A stretch of DNA of 64,000 nucleotides from Nectonema munidae (taxonomy: Eukaryota; Nematomorpha; Nectonematoida; Nectonematidae), in NCBI GenBank assembly GCA_030549495.1, contig JAUIRK010000809.1, positions 1-64,000 on the forward strand, read 5' to 3'. The position numbers and the translations under genes were made by a program. Below the pieces are notes generated by a model. The model ran no database searches. It was not told the origin of the DNA and saw only the letters and a list, made by a program, of their open reading frames with translations. This document shows positions 38,101-48,129 of this stretch, piece after piece (within the stretch, counting starts at the first letter, position 1; the number at the start of each line of letters is the position of its first letter).

Positions 38101-41100
38101 CCCTCATTTGACTATGAAGGAGGATTGTCGCATTTGGAAGATACAATCGACAACAACAATGATGATGAAGGTAATGAAGAAGTTGTTGACGGTGACGAAG
38201 AGAAAGAACCCAAAGGAGAAACTCCTAAAAAGCTTGGAGCTAATTCCTCAGTCCAGATAAAGTGGAAAGATGAACTGTTTTACCTCCAGTAGTCAGACAT
38301 AAGAGTTCCACCCCAAGTAAAGTATGGAGATTTGCTGAACAAAGAAAAGTTGATGGAAAACTTGTAGCGAACGAAGTTGTTTGCGCCCTTTGTGGAAAGC
38401 GATTCAAGTACAAGGTAGTCCAGGAAATGTAGGAAATCATTTGAAGAATGAATATAGAGAGGAATATCAAGGAGAGGATGAAAAAAGTAACAACAACCAG
38501 CCAAAACTCACGCAGCAGTTTAGTTCGAAGAGTAGTTCTGTTACAAAGTACAACTAAGATCATCCGAAGCAAATTGGATTAAGAAAGGCCTGCCTTGAGT
38601 GGGTTTCACAGCAGTCCATGCCTCTTTCAATTGTCGAAGATGAAGGACTGAAAAAGATTATAAATCTAGCCGATACTCGATTACAGTTACCTTCACGTAC
38701 AACGTTAGCCAAAGATAGTGACAAGCTGTATGATGCTAAGAAGAAGAAAGTTGTTGAAGAGTTCAAAAATATTGATAATTTGTCTCTGACCACCGACGAA
38801 AATTATTAGGGGGGCTGTGATGGGGCAATATAAATTTACATTATGGAAAAAAGTTATTATCTTATCAGAAGAGGTTTAATCATTTACAGAGCATCAATAG
38901 TAATTGGTCTGTGAATAGAAAAGAAACACATATAGACATATAACTTATATGAGACAGTTTGGTCTCCAATATATGGCATAAATGTTCTCAAAGTTACTTG
39001 CACAGCTATATGTTTTTATAATTTTTTCTCAAGTTAAGACACTTGGGGCAAGTTGAAAATTTTTAGGTGGGAGGGGGGCACTTGCCCCAAAAATATATAG
39101 GTAGTGCGGGCTCTGCCACCGACGCAGGTACGAATCTCTCCGGGAAGACGTTTATTGACCTAAATGCTCATTGGATAGTTCCTAAATCTTTTGAGTCAAA
39201 GAAGATGTTGTCAAATCCGACTCAAAGACAGCTCCAGTATACAGAAATGTAGTTAAAAATAGTTTGGATGATCATGAAATTGATGAGAAAGTGGTCTCGA
39301 CCACCACAGACAATGAGCCGACCATGAAAGCAACCTTTGCTAATAGAAATGGTTTGCCCCATATCGAAAGTAAATCCAGTCAGAAGGGTCTTGATAGTTC
39401 AAAGAAGTTGACTGATCTTCGCGAAAAATTGAGCAAGATCACGACAAAAGCAAACATGTCGCCAAAATTGAAAGGTAACACTCAGAAGTGGCAATTAAAG
39501 AGAAGCATCAAGCCAATCAGTTTAAAGAGTGACGTAAAAACAAGATTCACGTCAATTAGAATCATGTTCCGAAGTTTTCTCAATGAACCTGCTGGAGAAA
39601 TTGATGAAAATAGAGCCATGATAAACAAAAAAGCTATTAATGCTGCATTGAAACTGTTCTACAAGGGTGATGATGTAGAATATGAAAGTTTGGCTCTAAA
39701 TGATGACGATTACAAAGTTATGCTAAACATCACTTCTTTGTTAGATATCCTTGAGAAAGGCATCACCCAGTTAGGAGCCGAAAAATATAGCACAGGGCCT
39801 GTGTTCATCCATTTGTAACAAAATTGCTCAACATTTTTGAAAACTCTAAGAATGATCAAACATATGTTCATGTTTTTAAGAAAACTCTTTCTAAAGAGTT
39901 AATTGAGAGGTGTTGCGAAAATTTGAACTTCACCCTTCTTGCCAAAGCCTCTTTCCTTGACAAGAGGTTCAGTAAACTCTTGTTCCTCAATGAGCTTGAT
40001 CTTGGACACTTCACCCTGACTAGAGAACAAATTGTTGCTGAAATAAGAGAAGCAAGGGAAATAGCTGACTCTATGCCGGTTTCTGCTGAAGATCACGCCA
40101 AGGAAAACATTGAAGAGCCAGTTAAAAGGAAAACATTGAAGAGCCAGTTAAAAAGAAAACAAAGTTCCTTTCAACAATTTGTGATGAGGAAAATGACGAC
40201 TCTTCTGATGTTAAGAAGTACAATGTTGAAGATGAAATTGAAAGATTTGAAAAAGAAAAGGCATTGTCAATTGACGATCAGCCTTCAGAGTTTTAGAGAA
40301 AGAACCGAAATCTTTATCCAGTGTTGTCAAAGCTGTTTTTGAAGTTTAGTTGGTGGAGTGGTTGGTATTGGGACCAGGACTGGGGCTGGAGCCAGGGTGG
40401 ACATAGCGGTGCTACGATAGCGCTTATCGCTAACAAAAAATAGGCCTCAACCCTGTAAAAAACTAACATTTTTAAAAATGTCTGAAATATAACTCTTTTA
40501 TTTATAATTTGATTTTGTCAGCGATTTTTTCCATGTTTAAAAGAACAGTCTTATTGAAAGCATTCCATACCTAGCGCAACCTTAATTGCTAGTCCATCTT
40601 TGAAAAAACCTAGTGTTCCACAAACTGGACCATCTATCCAGCTAAAAATAACACTGAAATAGCATTTGATGCAAAAGAAAACAAAAAAGGAAAAAGTTTG
40701 TTTAATAAAATCAAATTACTTCTCGGAATCTCTTTTTGGTAGGGTTGGAATGGGTGGTCGTGTTTGGAATTGCGAAATTATTTCCTTTGCTATCACTCCA
40801 ATATCTGGACTGCCATTTTGAAACTGAAAAGCATATTTGAAAACTAAGTATAAAGAATTTTTGTTAACAACATTTATTACGGATAAAATATGAGTGTGAA
40901 CGATATTCATATGATGCCATATGAGTAAGCAAACTGATATACTTTATTATAATCAGTGCTTCTTCTAAGGATTTCCAACGAGCGGTGTCGGTATAAACTC
41001 CCCTTTAATAAAGGAGCTAAGTATGGGTAGCAAAAGGTTCCTAAAGCTAGAGCAAAGATTTTTGATGAATAAAAACTAACTCCATCTTTTCTAGCTTGTA

Positions 41101-42177
41101 GCTATTCATTGCTTTGAAGGATAGGCTGAAGTTAGTTTCATTCGTTGAAAGTAAATGCCTAAAAAACTGAATTCCAGAATTAAAATTCAAACTTTTAATT
41201 TTCGTTATAAATAGAATAGGTTTATCTTGCAAAAGTATAATCGGCTAGTTATTCTTCTTGATAGTAGTTCGGATTTGCAGCAGGGTTTCAGGCCTCTAAC
41301 CACTTTGCAAAACTTTGAAGAGCCCTGAAACAGGTTAAAGTTTTCTGTGATACTTGTTACTTTCAGAGTTTATTTAGTGATTGTATTTTCTAAAGAATTT
41401 TTGCATAGTATCAATGCATTTCCTGTATCATGCTCTTTTTTTATTGGTAGTAGGAAGTTTTTCTTTTGCAACCCTCTCAAAAGAGCTGCTTCCCGTCCTT
41501 CAGAGAGAATAGCAACTTCGACACGCCCTATAAGTTGCTTAGAGGGTTTTACTCCTAATCACCTCATGAAACATGAATCTCTAAACCATTTTAAGCCAAG
41601 TTGACTTAGCTAAATAATAAATACCCACCTCTTTGCTAAATTTCCCTTGTCACAGGAATTATGCGAATTCTTTATTGATGCATATATACCAATAACGGTT
41701 TCACTGTTGCAAAGATATCATCATAATTCAAGCTTTAGAAAATCAAAATGTAAGTCAGTGACTGGCCCCACCGTACTCATTTGTCAATGTATTAAAATAT
41801 TAAAGAAAAATAACTTTGAAATCGCTTTTACAGGAGATAGAGAATAGCTAACCTTGGTATAGGATGGAGCACCGTAGATAATGCAACCTTCAGTTATCCA
41901 AGGATGCTGGGCAGGAGGTGTGATGGTTATGCGAGGCCTTACTGAAGGAAAGTCAGAAATTAATTTACTAAAACAAAGTGAATTTTTATTATGAGAGCAA
42001 GAGAAAAACGATCAAAAGTTACAAAGATATCCAAAATGCTATTCCAGAAGAAGTTAAGATGGAAAATATGAATTCATCTTTGCTGAGTTCATTTAAATCA
42101 GGCACAGCAGCTTTAAGTGCTTCGATCTGTTTATGTTTTGCACTAGAACCACTTTTACTTCCAAAAAGCCAACTCAT
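29175..42177 (-). CDS. VPS37A: ESCRT-I subunit VPS37A-like, eight exons
   Basis: Exons in transcript order: 42177-42023, 41967-41853, 40823-40720, 36624-36525, 33386-33316, 33256-33129, 29487-29429, 29372-29175. They give 309 residues with consistent phase at every junction. The N-terminus MSWLFGSKSG resembles human VPS37A (MSWLF). A UEV-like domain follows: FKLISDFPSVRPRITITPPA and QHPWITEGCIIYG (exons 1-2), then SPDIGVIAKEIISQF...RPPIP (exon 3). After a short linker comes the Mod_r domain: FPQLECMTLEELQELNENE and FPELKKISGDRKR (exons 5-6), SNLSREPELEGEK (exon 7), EAEKSSEEIAANFLQ (exon 8). VPS37 bridges TSG101 and VPS28 in ESCRT-I at endosomes; VPS37A is the UEV-bearing paralogue. At 309 residues it is shorter than the human 397, mainly in the linker. 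Introns of 3-4 kb hold nested transposons. Exon boundaries are by eye. Confidence 0.88.
30547..32760 (+). pseudogene. piggyBac-like transposase, interrupted by a hAT, in VPS37A intron
   Basis: Left part: NDLNLFEIRIFMGISVLSSH and LEEKLSLDEIMVRYCE, the latter the block with a catalytic Asp. The right part resumes after the hAT at 32325 with MGGDLLDERISINQSKMKSK and KYWFSLSTQFLDVSIFNT, the C-terminal piggyBac block (consensus MGGVDl.Dq...yr...r.kKWw..lf...ld.a..Na). Both parts carry many stops and frame changes. The orientation is opposite to VPS37A, whose largest 3' intron (29488-33128) contains it. Confidence 0.75.
31146..32324 (+). mobile_element. hAT element inserted in the piggyBac copy, ~1.18 kb
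   Basis: Inverted ends GTAATGAAACCCGGTTCTC and, minus strand, TAGTGTTGAAACCAGTACGG. The 7-mer ATTGTGA lies on both sides (31139-31145 and 32325-32331), the remnant of an 8-bp target duplication. Coding pieces: a BED-finger tail DSTSGLIKHYK (from 31372), a middle helix region, and the hAT dimerisation block TSTQSERVFSTVSTFSSKKR with RLSHKTLNALVLL (to 32154). The catalytic middle is largely deleted, so it was moved by, or decayed from, a longer parent. Confidence 0.82.
33509..33600 (+). mobile_element. hAT-like terminus upstream of VPS37A exon 5 (antisense side)
   Basis: CAGGAGTGGTCAATCATTTT with AGTAGCAGCCACATTGAAGT resembles hAT ends of the CAGGGGTGG...GGCCGCA type. No partner end recognised. 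Confidence 0.35.
34579..35155. mobile_element. Non-autonomous hAT, ~577 bp, in VPS37A intron
   Basis: Left end AGTGATTCTCAGCC...CATGGACCC; right end, minus strand, AGCCGTGTTTCTCAATATGG. A second inner inverted pair GGACCCCAAATTT (about 34638) and its counterpart near 35100 supports the pairing. A related element with the same ends is at 56934. No coding capacity. Confidence 0.65.
35543..35800 (+). other. Unrecognised exon-like segment, antisense inside a VPS37A intron
   Basis: A 3' splice-site-like CTTTTTCTACAG ends at 35542 and a donor-like CGT/GTAAGT follows 35800. Between them one frame is open for 85 residues with six cysteines (PVCCEIL, NQCLSQ, NCAQDIPC, VYCKFG) and a hydrophobic end. 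A second frame is open for part of the length. No family recognised. It could be a nested gene's exon, a transposon relic or chance. Confidence 0.22.
37932..38077 (+). mobile_element. Possible MITE end with C-run
   Basis: ACAGGCCCGAATTAAGTGGC followed by ATTTGCACCTCC resembles a common non-autonomous element terminus. The segment ends in a C11 run at about 38066. Low confidence because only one side is recognisable. Confidence 0.3.
38090..40345 (+). pseudogene. hAT transposase with BED finger, interrupted by a MITE, in VPS37A intron
   Basis: An acidic N-terminus (DNNNDDEGNEEVVDGDEEKE) is followed by a BED zinc finger (VWRFAEQRKVDGK, VCALCGKRFKYK, NHLKNEY), then LRKACLEWVSQQSMPLSIVE and SRTTLAKDSDKLYDAKKKKV. 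The core LSLTTD resumes after the insertion as AGTNLSGKTFIDLNAHWIVP. Then come long intact pieces at 39264-39818 and 39824-40342 (TSLLDILEKGITQLG, LLAKASFLDKRFSKLLFL). The C-terminal dimerisation block (SERVFS-type) is missing, so the 3' end is truncated. Several stops and frame changes make it non-functional. Confidence 0.8.
38799..39115. mobile_element. MITE inserted in the hAT, 317 bp, with target duplication
   Basis: The 9-mer CCACCGACG occurs at 38790-38798 and again at 39116-39124. Removing the interval plus one copy restores the hAT reading ...LSLTTD then AGTNLSG. The right end read on the minus strand is CAGAGCCCGCACTACC; the left end is less typical, so it may be eroded. No coding capacity. 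Confidence 0.75.
40393..40455. repeat. Tiny inverted element, 63 bp
   Basis: Starts CAGGGTGG and ends CAACCCTG, with an inner palindromic stretch around AGCGCTTATCGCT. This is probably a heavily reduced MITE. It lies just after the hAT remnant. Confidence 0.4.
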
Positions 42178-42181
42178 TCAA

Positions 42182-42890
42182 CTAGTGAAACAAAGAAAAA
42201 ATATTAATAATTTTAAAGCTCTAATCTACAGCAAAGCCTAAAATAAAAAAATATTGTCAATTTTGGGAAGATATGGTTGAGAAGCGTACCCACAGGGGGC
42301 AAAGCCCCCCCCCCCCTCCCTACTACTTTCTGTAGTAAAAACGCATAAGATGAGGTTTATGCAAAAAAGACCTCAGTCAATGAATAGTAAGGAGACTGTT
42401 TAAAATATGAGAAGTAGAGTATTCTATATTATAGAAAGGCAAATAACTTGTGATTAGAAAGTCAATTGAAAAAACAAAAAGGCTACATTACATCAAACCC
42501 CTACATTGCTTGTCCGGTGATACTCATCTTATGAGAGAAATAACAGCACGAGTGATAATAAGACATGTGCATAACAATAATATTATAAGGTATAGAATAT
42601 AGCCTAAAAGTTACAAAAAAATAAAATTTCACTTGTTTGCAATTTACATCTGTCGAGTACAGTATGTTGTCTATTAGAGTCTTACTTTTCAGTTAATAAA
42701 GCAAAACTAAAAAGATTAGGTACAACATTAAAAATTAGTTTATAATTTAGAATGCGTATTTATAGTTTCAATATAGGAGTAACCTGTACTCGAGAAAATT
42801 GACAAAACGATTCATAACAAATATTTTTTGTAAAAAAACAAAATAAAAAGAAGAGGTAGAAAAAATATTTTTGGACAAAGTATGTGTATT
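42182..42890. other. Upstream region of VPS37A, no other gene seen
   Basis: On the minus strand TTTCTTTGTTTCACTAG, a good 3' splice-site-like sequence, ends four bases before the VPS37A ATG. This suggests a 5'-UTR intron or trans-splice acceptor. A C-run at about 42306 is flanked by a GGGGGC palindrome, possibly a MITE edge. Confidence 0.4.
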
Positions 42891-42894
42891 TTTT

Positions 42895-43080
42895 GTTTTA
42901 ATATATAATTTACGATGCCTTTTTATAATAACAACATAAAAATGAAGTGTGATTCTTGCAAATATATTCGTCACACTCACTACACTTCCTTGTTCCCCTT
43001 TTTCTACGCTTACAATTCGTCGAAGAGCAGGAACCGTTAACGGTGGATGTTGCAATTGGTTCACTAGTTTTGGTGAAAGC
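42895..43080 (-). pseudogene. piggyBac-type C-terminal cysteine-rich domain
   Basis: Minus-strand reading gives CSSTNCKRRKRGTRKCSECD, then EYICKNHTSFLCCYYKK. That Cys/His spacing matches the zinc-binding tail common at piggyBac transposase C-termini (C..C...K.t...C..C...iC..H....C). The catalytic part was not recognised upstream (43.1-45 kb), so this is an isolated tail or the rest has decayed. Confidence 0.45.
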
Positions 43081-46040
43081 GTAAAAAGAAAGCAGATTTA
43101 AGTAGATAAGCTAGTAAATGAACTTTTACTTCTGATTTTCATAGACCTTTCTGCTAAAGCTAAGCTTAGATAACTTATAAGGCTATTCCTGCCCATTTTC
43201 CAACATATGGGTAAGCACTTAGATAATTAACCAGCTGTTATTAGCAGCAATGTAGAGGAAATTTGTAAAAATCACTATTGGCCATCATCTCGAATATAAC
43301 AGCCAAAATTTCGAAGCCTCCTTTTCAAAACGTTTAGCCAAGATGTACATTCGTTGTAGTCTAAAATTGTTTGCGGTTGTTAATTTATCCAAATGTATTC
43401 TTGAAAGATATTTTCTCTACACCACATAAACAGGTTTATATTTATTTTGGAATGCTTTGTAGAATGTTATAAATGGACAAAGAGGCATACTTTTTTAATA
43501 AAAACCTACTTTTATATGCAGTCAACCGAAAGCTTTCTAGATATGCAAGGCGTAGAACATGTTTCATATAATATTCTATTGTTCGTAACCGTACCACAAA
43601 TTTAAAATATTTATCCTTGGCGCATATACACAATTCATGACACATGAGAAATCTGTCAACATAAATACTACAGCGGGGAGATAAGTCCGAACCGAAAACA
43701 AATCTATCGACAATATTAGCAGATTAGGAATACTTCTTATCTAAAAATCGAGTATGAAATATTTTACTAGAAAAAAACATATAAATTCTATAGCTCATCT
43801 AAAATTTATTTTTAATGCATCTTACCGCTACCAATCTAACAGAATTGTCGCTTTCTCTCTTTGAATCAAATCGTATGAAAGTACGAACGATAATGAACAC
43901 ATCTCTACTAACTTCCTCATTCAAAAATGGACTTGTGTATTTTTCTGAAGAGATATTTGACGTGAATATGTTGGTTCTTTGATCGCCGATTTATAAAAGA
44001 CAAGCTAATGAAGCCAGCAAATCCTCGATTGAATGTAGAAACGAAGTTAAATATTACCTGTACCTGTTGAATTGATAAATGTGCTAACCATATTCTCGGT
44101 GAAGAAAAGACTAAAGTATTTTATTGCATCTTTCACATTTTTAGCATTACCTTTTAGACGGGTGTGGAAAAATTTGTTTCTTAAAGATCTTCTGCCCTAA
44201 GCATATCTGCTTACACAAAAAATACTGTTCAAGCTGGTGCTTTGAGGGAATCTTTCACTATTCTTGATAAATTTCTTCCTTTTTATAGCTGTTTTTTGAA
44301 ATCAGGCGTTCACATCACTTAGGGAAAAAACATCTGAACCAATTTCTATCAAGGATTTGAAAGATGGAATAAAAAATTTCAATATACAAATGGTGTGCTT
44401 TCAGTCAGAACACGGTTATTACTGACCTTGTTTGCCTCAAGGTGGCAAAAAAAAATCTCTGTATTGCATTATTTTTCAACGCAGAATGAATTTGTTTCAA
44501 GAATTGGAAAGCATTCACATGTTTAAAATTTTAAACAAATTTTTTTTTCTTCTTGAAACCAATAAGGAAGCCATTTTTCAACTCTTATGTTGGTCTCATA
44601 AATCAGGCATATTGCATCCCGGCTGTATAAGCAGAAAATCATAGAAGCACCTCTTTATCGTTCTCTGAAGACATGGCCTAATTATATGGCTAATAATAAT
44701 GAAATCAAAACAAATTACTTTTATTCTAGGTTAAAGTATGATTTATAAAAAAATCTAGGTTTTTGGTAGTTATGTAAATACTATTTAGACGTATAAAATG
44801 AAGGCATACTTTTATCAGCAATGTTGGCGTGATGCTTTTCATGCAAAGAAATAATAGTGTAGAAAACATCAGAATACATAAATGAATAGCGTGGCTTTGG
44901 CTTGTTTCATTCAAATGATTAAACCATTCCTATTACTACGTTGCAGTCTCTATTTATATCTAATATAAAAATAAGGATAAATCTGATTGAATGAAACTCT
45001 ACCGTTCACGCCATAAAATGCCAAAAATCTGATAAATGTAAGGAGTGCATAAAAAATTAAAAACAGAAAATAACTCCAGGAAATGATTTCATGTGCATTT
45101 GATTATATTTTGATTCTTGAAAAATATTACATTTTGAGTGTATGGGTAAATTTATGGTAAAGTGCTTAATTTTTATTCGAAACTTTGGTTTTCTCTCTAT
45201 CTTTGTAGCACCTTTAAATGTTTCTTTTTCTTGAGGTATGTGGAAATAATTTCAAAGTACTGGATATTAGAAAAAGTAAAACACTCTCGTAGTTTATAGT
45301 GCTACAATTGTTTCTAGTAACATGAAGAAAATTAGTCTTTCAATAAACAAAACCACCTGTGAACAATTTAGATAGCGTTAATTTCCGTGTTCCTTATTAG
45401 TTTTTGGTATTTAACTAGGTTATTCTCTTTTTTATTTCATATTAGTCTTAATTAGATTTAGGTATGTTTTATTTTCACTAAATTCATCCCTCATCCGTAC
45501 AACATACTACAACGTGTAGTTAAAACTTATTTCATTATTTTTCACAATATAAAAACATTATAGTTTACATTTATTGAAGATACAGCATTTTATATGGCAA
45601 ACCCACATATGAAGTTTAGTCTTGTAAAATAATATCTGTATGTAAAACTTCCTCCTTTTACATTTAACATACAAGATAACTACACTTTGAAGTATAGGGT
45701 TAAAACAGCGAAATTACTCCTAACAAATTTGGAGCACTTTTAAAAATAGATTTAAAAGAAATGTTAAAAAATAAATAAAAGTTTTCAGAAAATATAAAAA
45801 ATCTAAGAAAATACTTTTTTTATGGAAAGAAAGAAAAAAAACTTTGAATTAAAACTTTAATAGTTTTTCTGATTACTAAATTCGCCTCAATTAAGGCTTC
45901 TACACCTTTAAAACTTTTTATTTATCTCCATCTATTGCGTTCCCTAAAGCGAAATCATCCTACAGTAGTTACTATGCCTCTCTTTTTTTGGATTACTCTC
46001 CTATCATATTTTCTTCTCTCCTACCTTATTTTTTATGTAC
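43081..46040. other. No supported gene
   Basis: AT-rich; several short ORFs (for example around 43442-43645 and 44432-44644) have no recognisable family. Possible decayed transposon sequence, but nothing firm. Confidence 0.35.
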
Positions 46041-46049
46041 CGATTGCAA

Positions 46050-47960
46050 TTAATGGGTCTGCTATATTTGCAAAAGTTTTAACTCAGATTTATTAAAGAC
46101 TATTGATAGTTATAGCTCATTGGGAGGAAATTGTATTTCGTGTAGGAATTTATATAGTTCTACTCTAGATCATCTAAAAAAAGGTAGAAGAGTTAAATCA
46201 AAAAATTTATCACCAAGGTGCTATTATTAATGGTTTATGCAAAAGTGTCGAAACTAAAAGTATGGAAGTGTGTAATTCTGAGTAATATGGATAATTTAGA
46301 TGATTCTTCTAAATCAAAAGAATTAGAAAGTGGAATCTATGCCTCTATTGTTCGAAGGAACACCGATAAAAATATTCTTTACCTGAAAGTAAAAGATAAT
46401 GATAAAAATCTACCTGTAGAAATAGAAAAACTTTATCAACAGTAAAAGTTTATTCATTTAAATATTCCAAAAATGCTTTTTAAGTTATTTTTCAAGATAC
46501 CAAAAATTTAGATAAGGCGGAAAATTTATTTAAGAAGAAGAAGAAGAAAAAATTTTTTCCCAACAAAAATCAACATGACACACAAATACATTTTATAAAA
46601 AAAAATATTGAAATTTGTATAAAAACCTTTTTTTTTTTTGGGGGGGGGGGTTTTAAAGGAGAAAGGGGAAAAAAACAACCCAAACTTTTTATTTTTTTTT
46701 TTAAAAAAAAATTTCAAATTTTATTAAAAGAAGGAAAAAAAAAAAAAAAAATTAAAAGTTTTTTATTTTAAATTTAATTTTTTTATTTTAAAAAAAAAGT
46801 TATTTTTTATTTTTTTGGTAAAAAAAAAAAAAATTTTTTTTTTTTTATAGATTATTATTATTTTTTTTATTGTTTTTTTTTTTTTTTTTGGGGGGGGGGT
46901 ATTTGGGGGGGGGGGGGGGTGTTTATGAAAAAAAAAATATGCCTCCTTCCAAGTACGCAAAGGAAAACTTTACTTCCAAAATTCTAATTAGTTTTGCTAA
47001 ATTATTAAAGATGAAGTTATTATTGATAAAATTTTGGAAAAAATGAAAGTTAATTTAAAAATTAGTTATAGGGGATTAAGTTTTAGAATTTCTTTTCTCA
47101 AAAGAAATAAAAGATGACATATAGATTGCACTTATTCTAAAGTATATAATTTTGTTAAAAATCTCGTTTCACAATCTTTTTTATGATGAAAAAATTCAAA
47201 GAAGTTTTTTCTCTCACCTAGAGTGTGGTAAATGTATTTTATTTAGTCACAATACTTCTAAATGCATCAAATGTGCTATTTGTAAATATTGTTCTGAAAA
47301 TGTTAATTAAAAACTGATTTTTTATACTGTGCTATGGATTACTCTTTTCCTTGTGTTAGGAAAGAACTATAGTATGTTAAAGGCATCACAAACTTTGATT
47401 CTAATAAAGAAAATAAAAACAATATTTTCACAAATCATGATAATTTCATTCAAACGGCACACTCTTTCACTTTAGATTCACCATGCTTCTTATATAATTC
47501 TAATTTTCTGAGTTTAAAATTTCAATCTCTAAATAGTAAGTATTGTGGGTTTTTGTCATTTGTAAATAGGGCCAATACGGTGATTTTATGCCATCAAGGA
47601 ACTTGGTGCAGTAATGAATTCTCAGTTTTCTTTTTCCAGGTTTCAGTCTTTCTTCCAAGTAAAGTATCTGCATACAGAGAGTTAGGTTTTTATGTAGATG
47701 CTAATATAATTATAATCTTTATAATTATAAAAAAATTTTTATAACTATATATGGTATTATTCACAATTTTTTAAATGTTTTAACACTAAGCCTGATGTTT
47801 GTCTTATGAAAAATTTGCCATTTGTTTCTGCAGCTGGCGTTAAATATTCAAAAACTGGCGATTTCTATAGAAAAGTATCTCGCGTAATAGTTAGACCGAC
47901 TAAAAAGATTTCCATACTATATTTTACTTTACAATTTCAGTGATATATAATCTGTATGTT
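46050..47960 (+). pseudogene. Old LINE remnant (ORF1-like and endonuclease start)
   Basis: Pieces in order: a short acidic ORF1-like segment (SIVRRNTDKNILYLKVKDND, about 46350-46410). Then a zinc-knuckle-like LECGKCILFSHNTSKCIKC at about 47217-47275. Last, LSLKFQSLNSKYCGFLSFVN followed by TVILCHQGTW at about 47510-47605, resembling the start of an apurinic-type endonuclease domain (consensus like w.N.qSl.sK...DIi.l.EtW). The parts are in different frames with many stops. The low-complexity block 46530-46935 lies inside. The family assignment is tentative. Confidence 0.45.
46530..46935. other. Homopolymer-dominated block, probable sequence artefact
   Basis: About 400 bp made almost only of long A, T and G runs (G10 at about 46641, G9 and G16-type runs at about 46890-46918, many A/T runs of 8-15). 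The block begins and ends sharply inside otherwise normal sequence. The minus-strand Lys/Phe-rich ORFs here are by-products. Confidence 0.7.
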
Positions 47961-47990
47961 TACAATAATCTAACTAAATATTTATTCTAG

Positions 47991-48125
47991 GATTGAAATG
48001 TCAAAGTGCAAATTTTTACTATTTGAACCTAGTAGACCTGTTTTAAAAGACCGTTTATTAGCAATAAATATGTGCCTTTGTGAATTGATGCAATCATTAG
48101 AAAAAGGTGAAACTAATTTTTATAG
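47991..48125 (+). other. Exon-like segment with start codon, unrecognised
   Basis: AG ending TTTATTCTAG at 47990, ATG at 47998 in a good context (GAAATGTC), 43 codons (start MSKCKFLLFEPSRPVLKDRL, later CLCELMQSLEKGE), then a strong donor TATAG/GTATGTGG. Codon content looks real, but no continuation exon was found in the next kilobases. It may be the first coding exon of a gene whose other exons I cannot see, or part of the adjacent retroelement debris. Confidence 0.3.
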
Positions 48126-48129
48126 GTAT

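Noticed and set aside
38240-38793. Three minus-strand ORFs around 38.2-38.8 kb
   Set aside because: They are antisense shadows of the plus-strand hAT transposase.
39067-39252. 61-aa ORF across the MITE junction
   Set aside because: It starts in the inserted MITE and runs into the hAT; it is a chance fusion of two elements.
41347-41604. 85-aa plus-strand ORF and an opposite-strand open stretch in a VPS37A intron
   Set aside because: The opposite strand is also open and looks partly coding-like, but no family or splice context was recognised on either strand.
46526-46960. Two minus-strand Lys/Phe/Pro-rich ORFs
   Set aside because: They are made of homopolymer runs in the suspect block.
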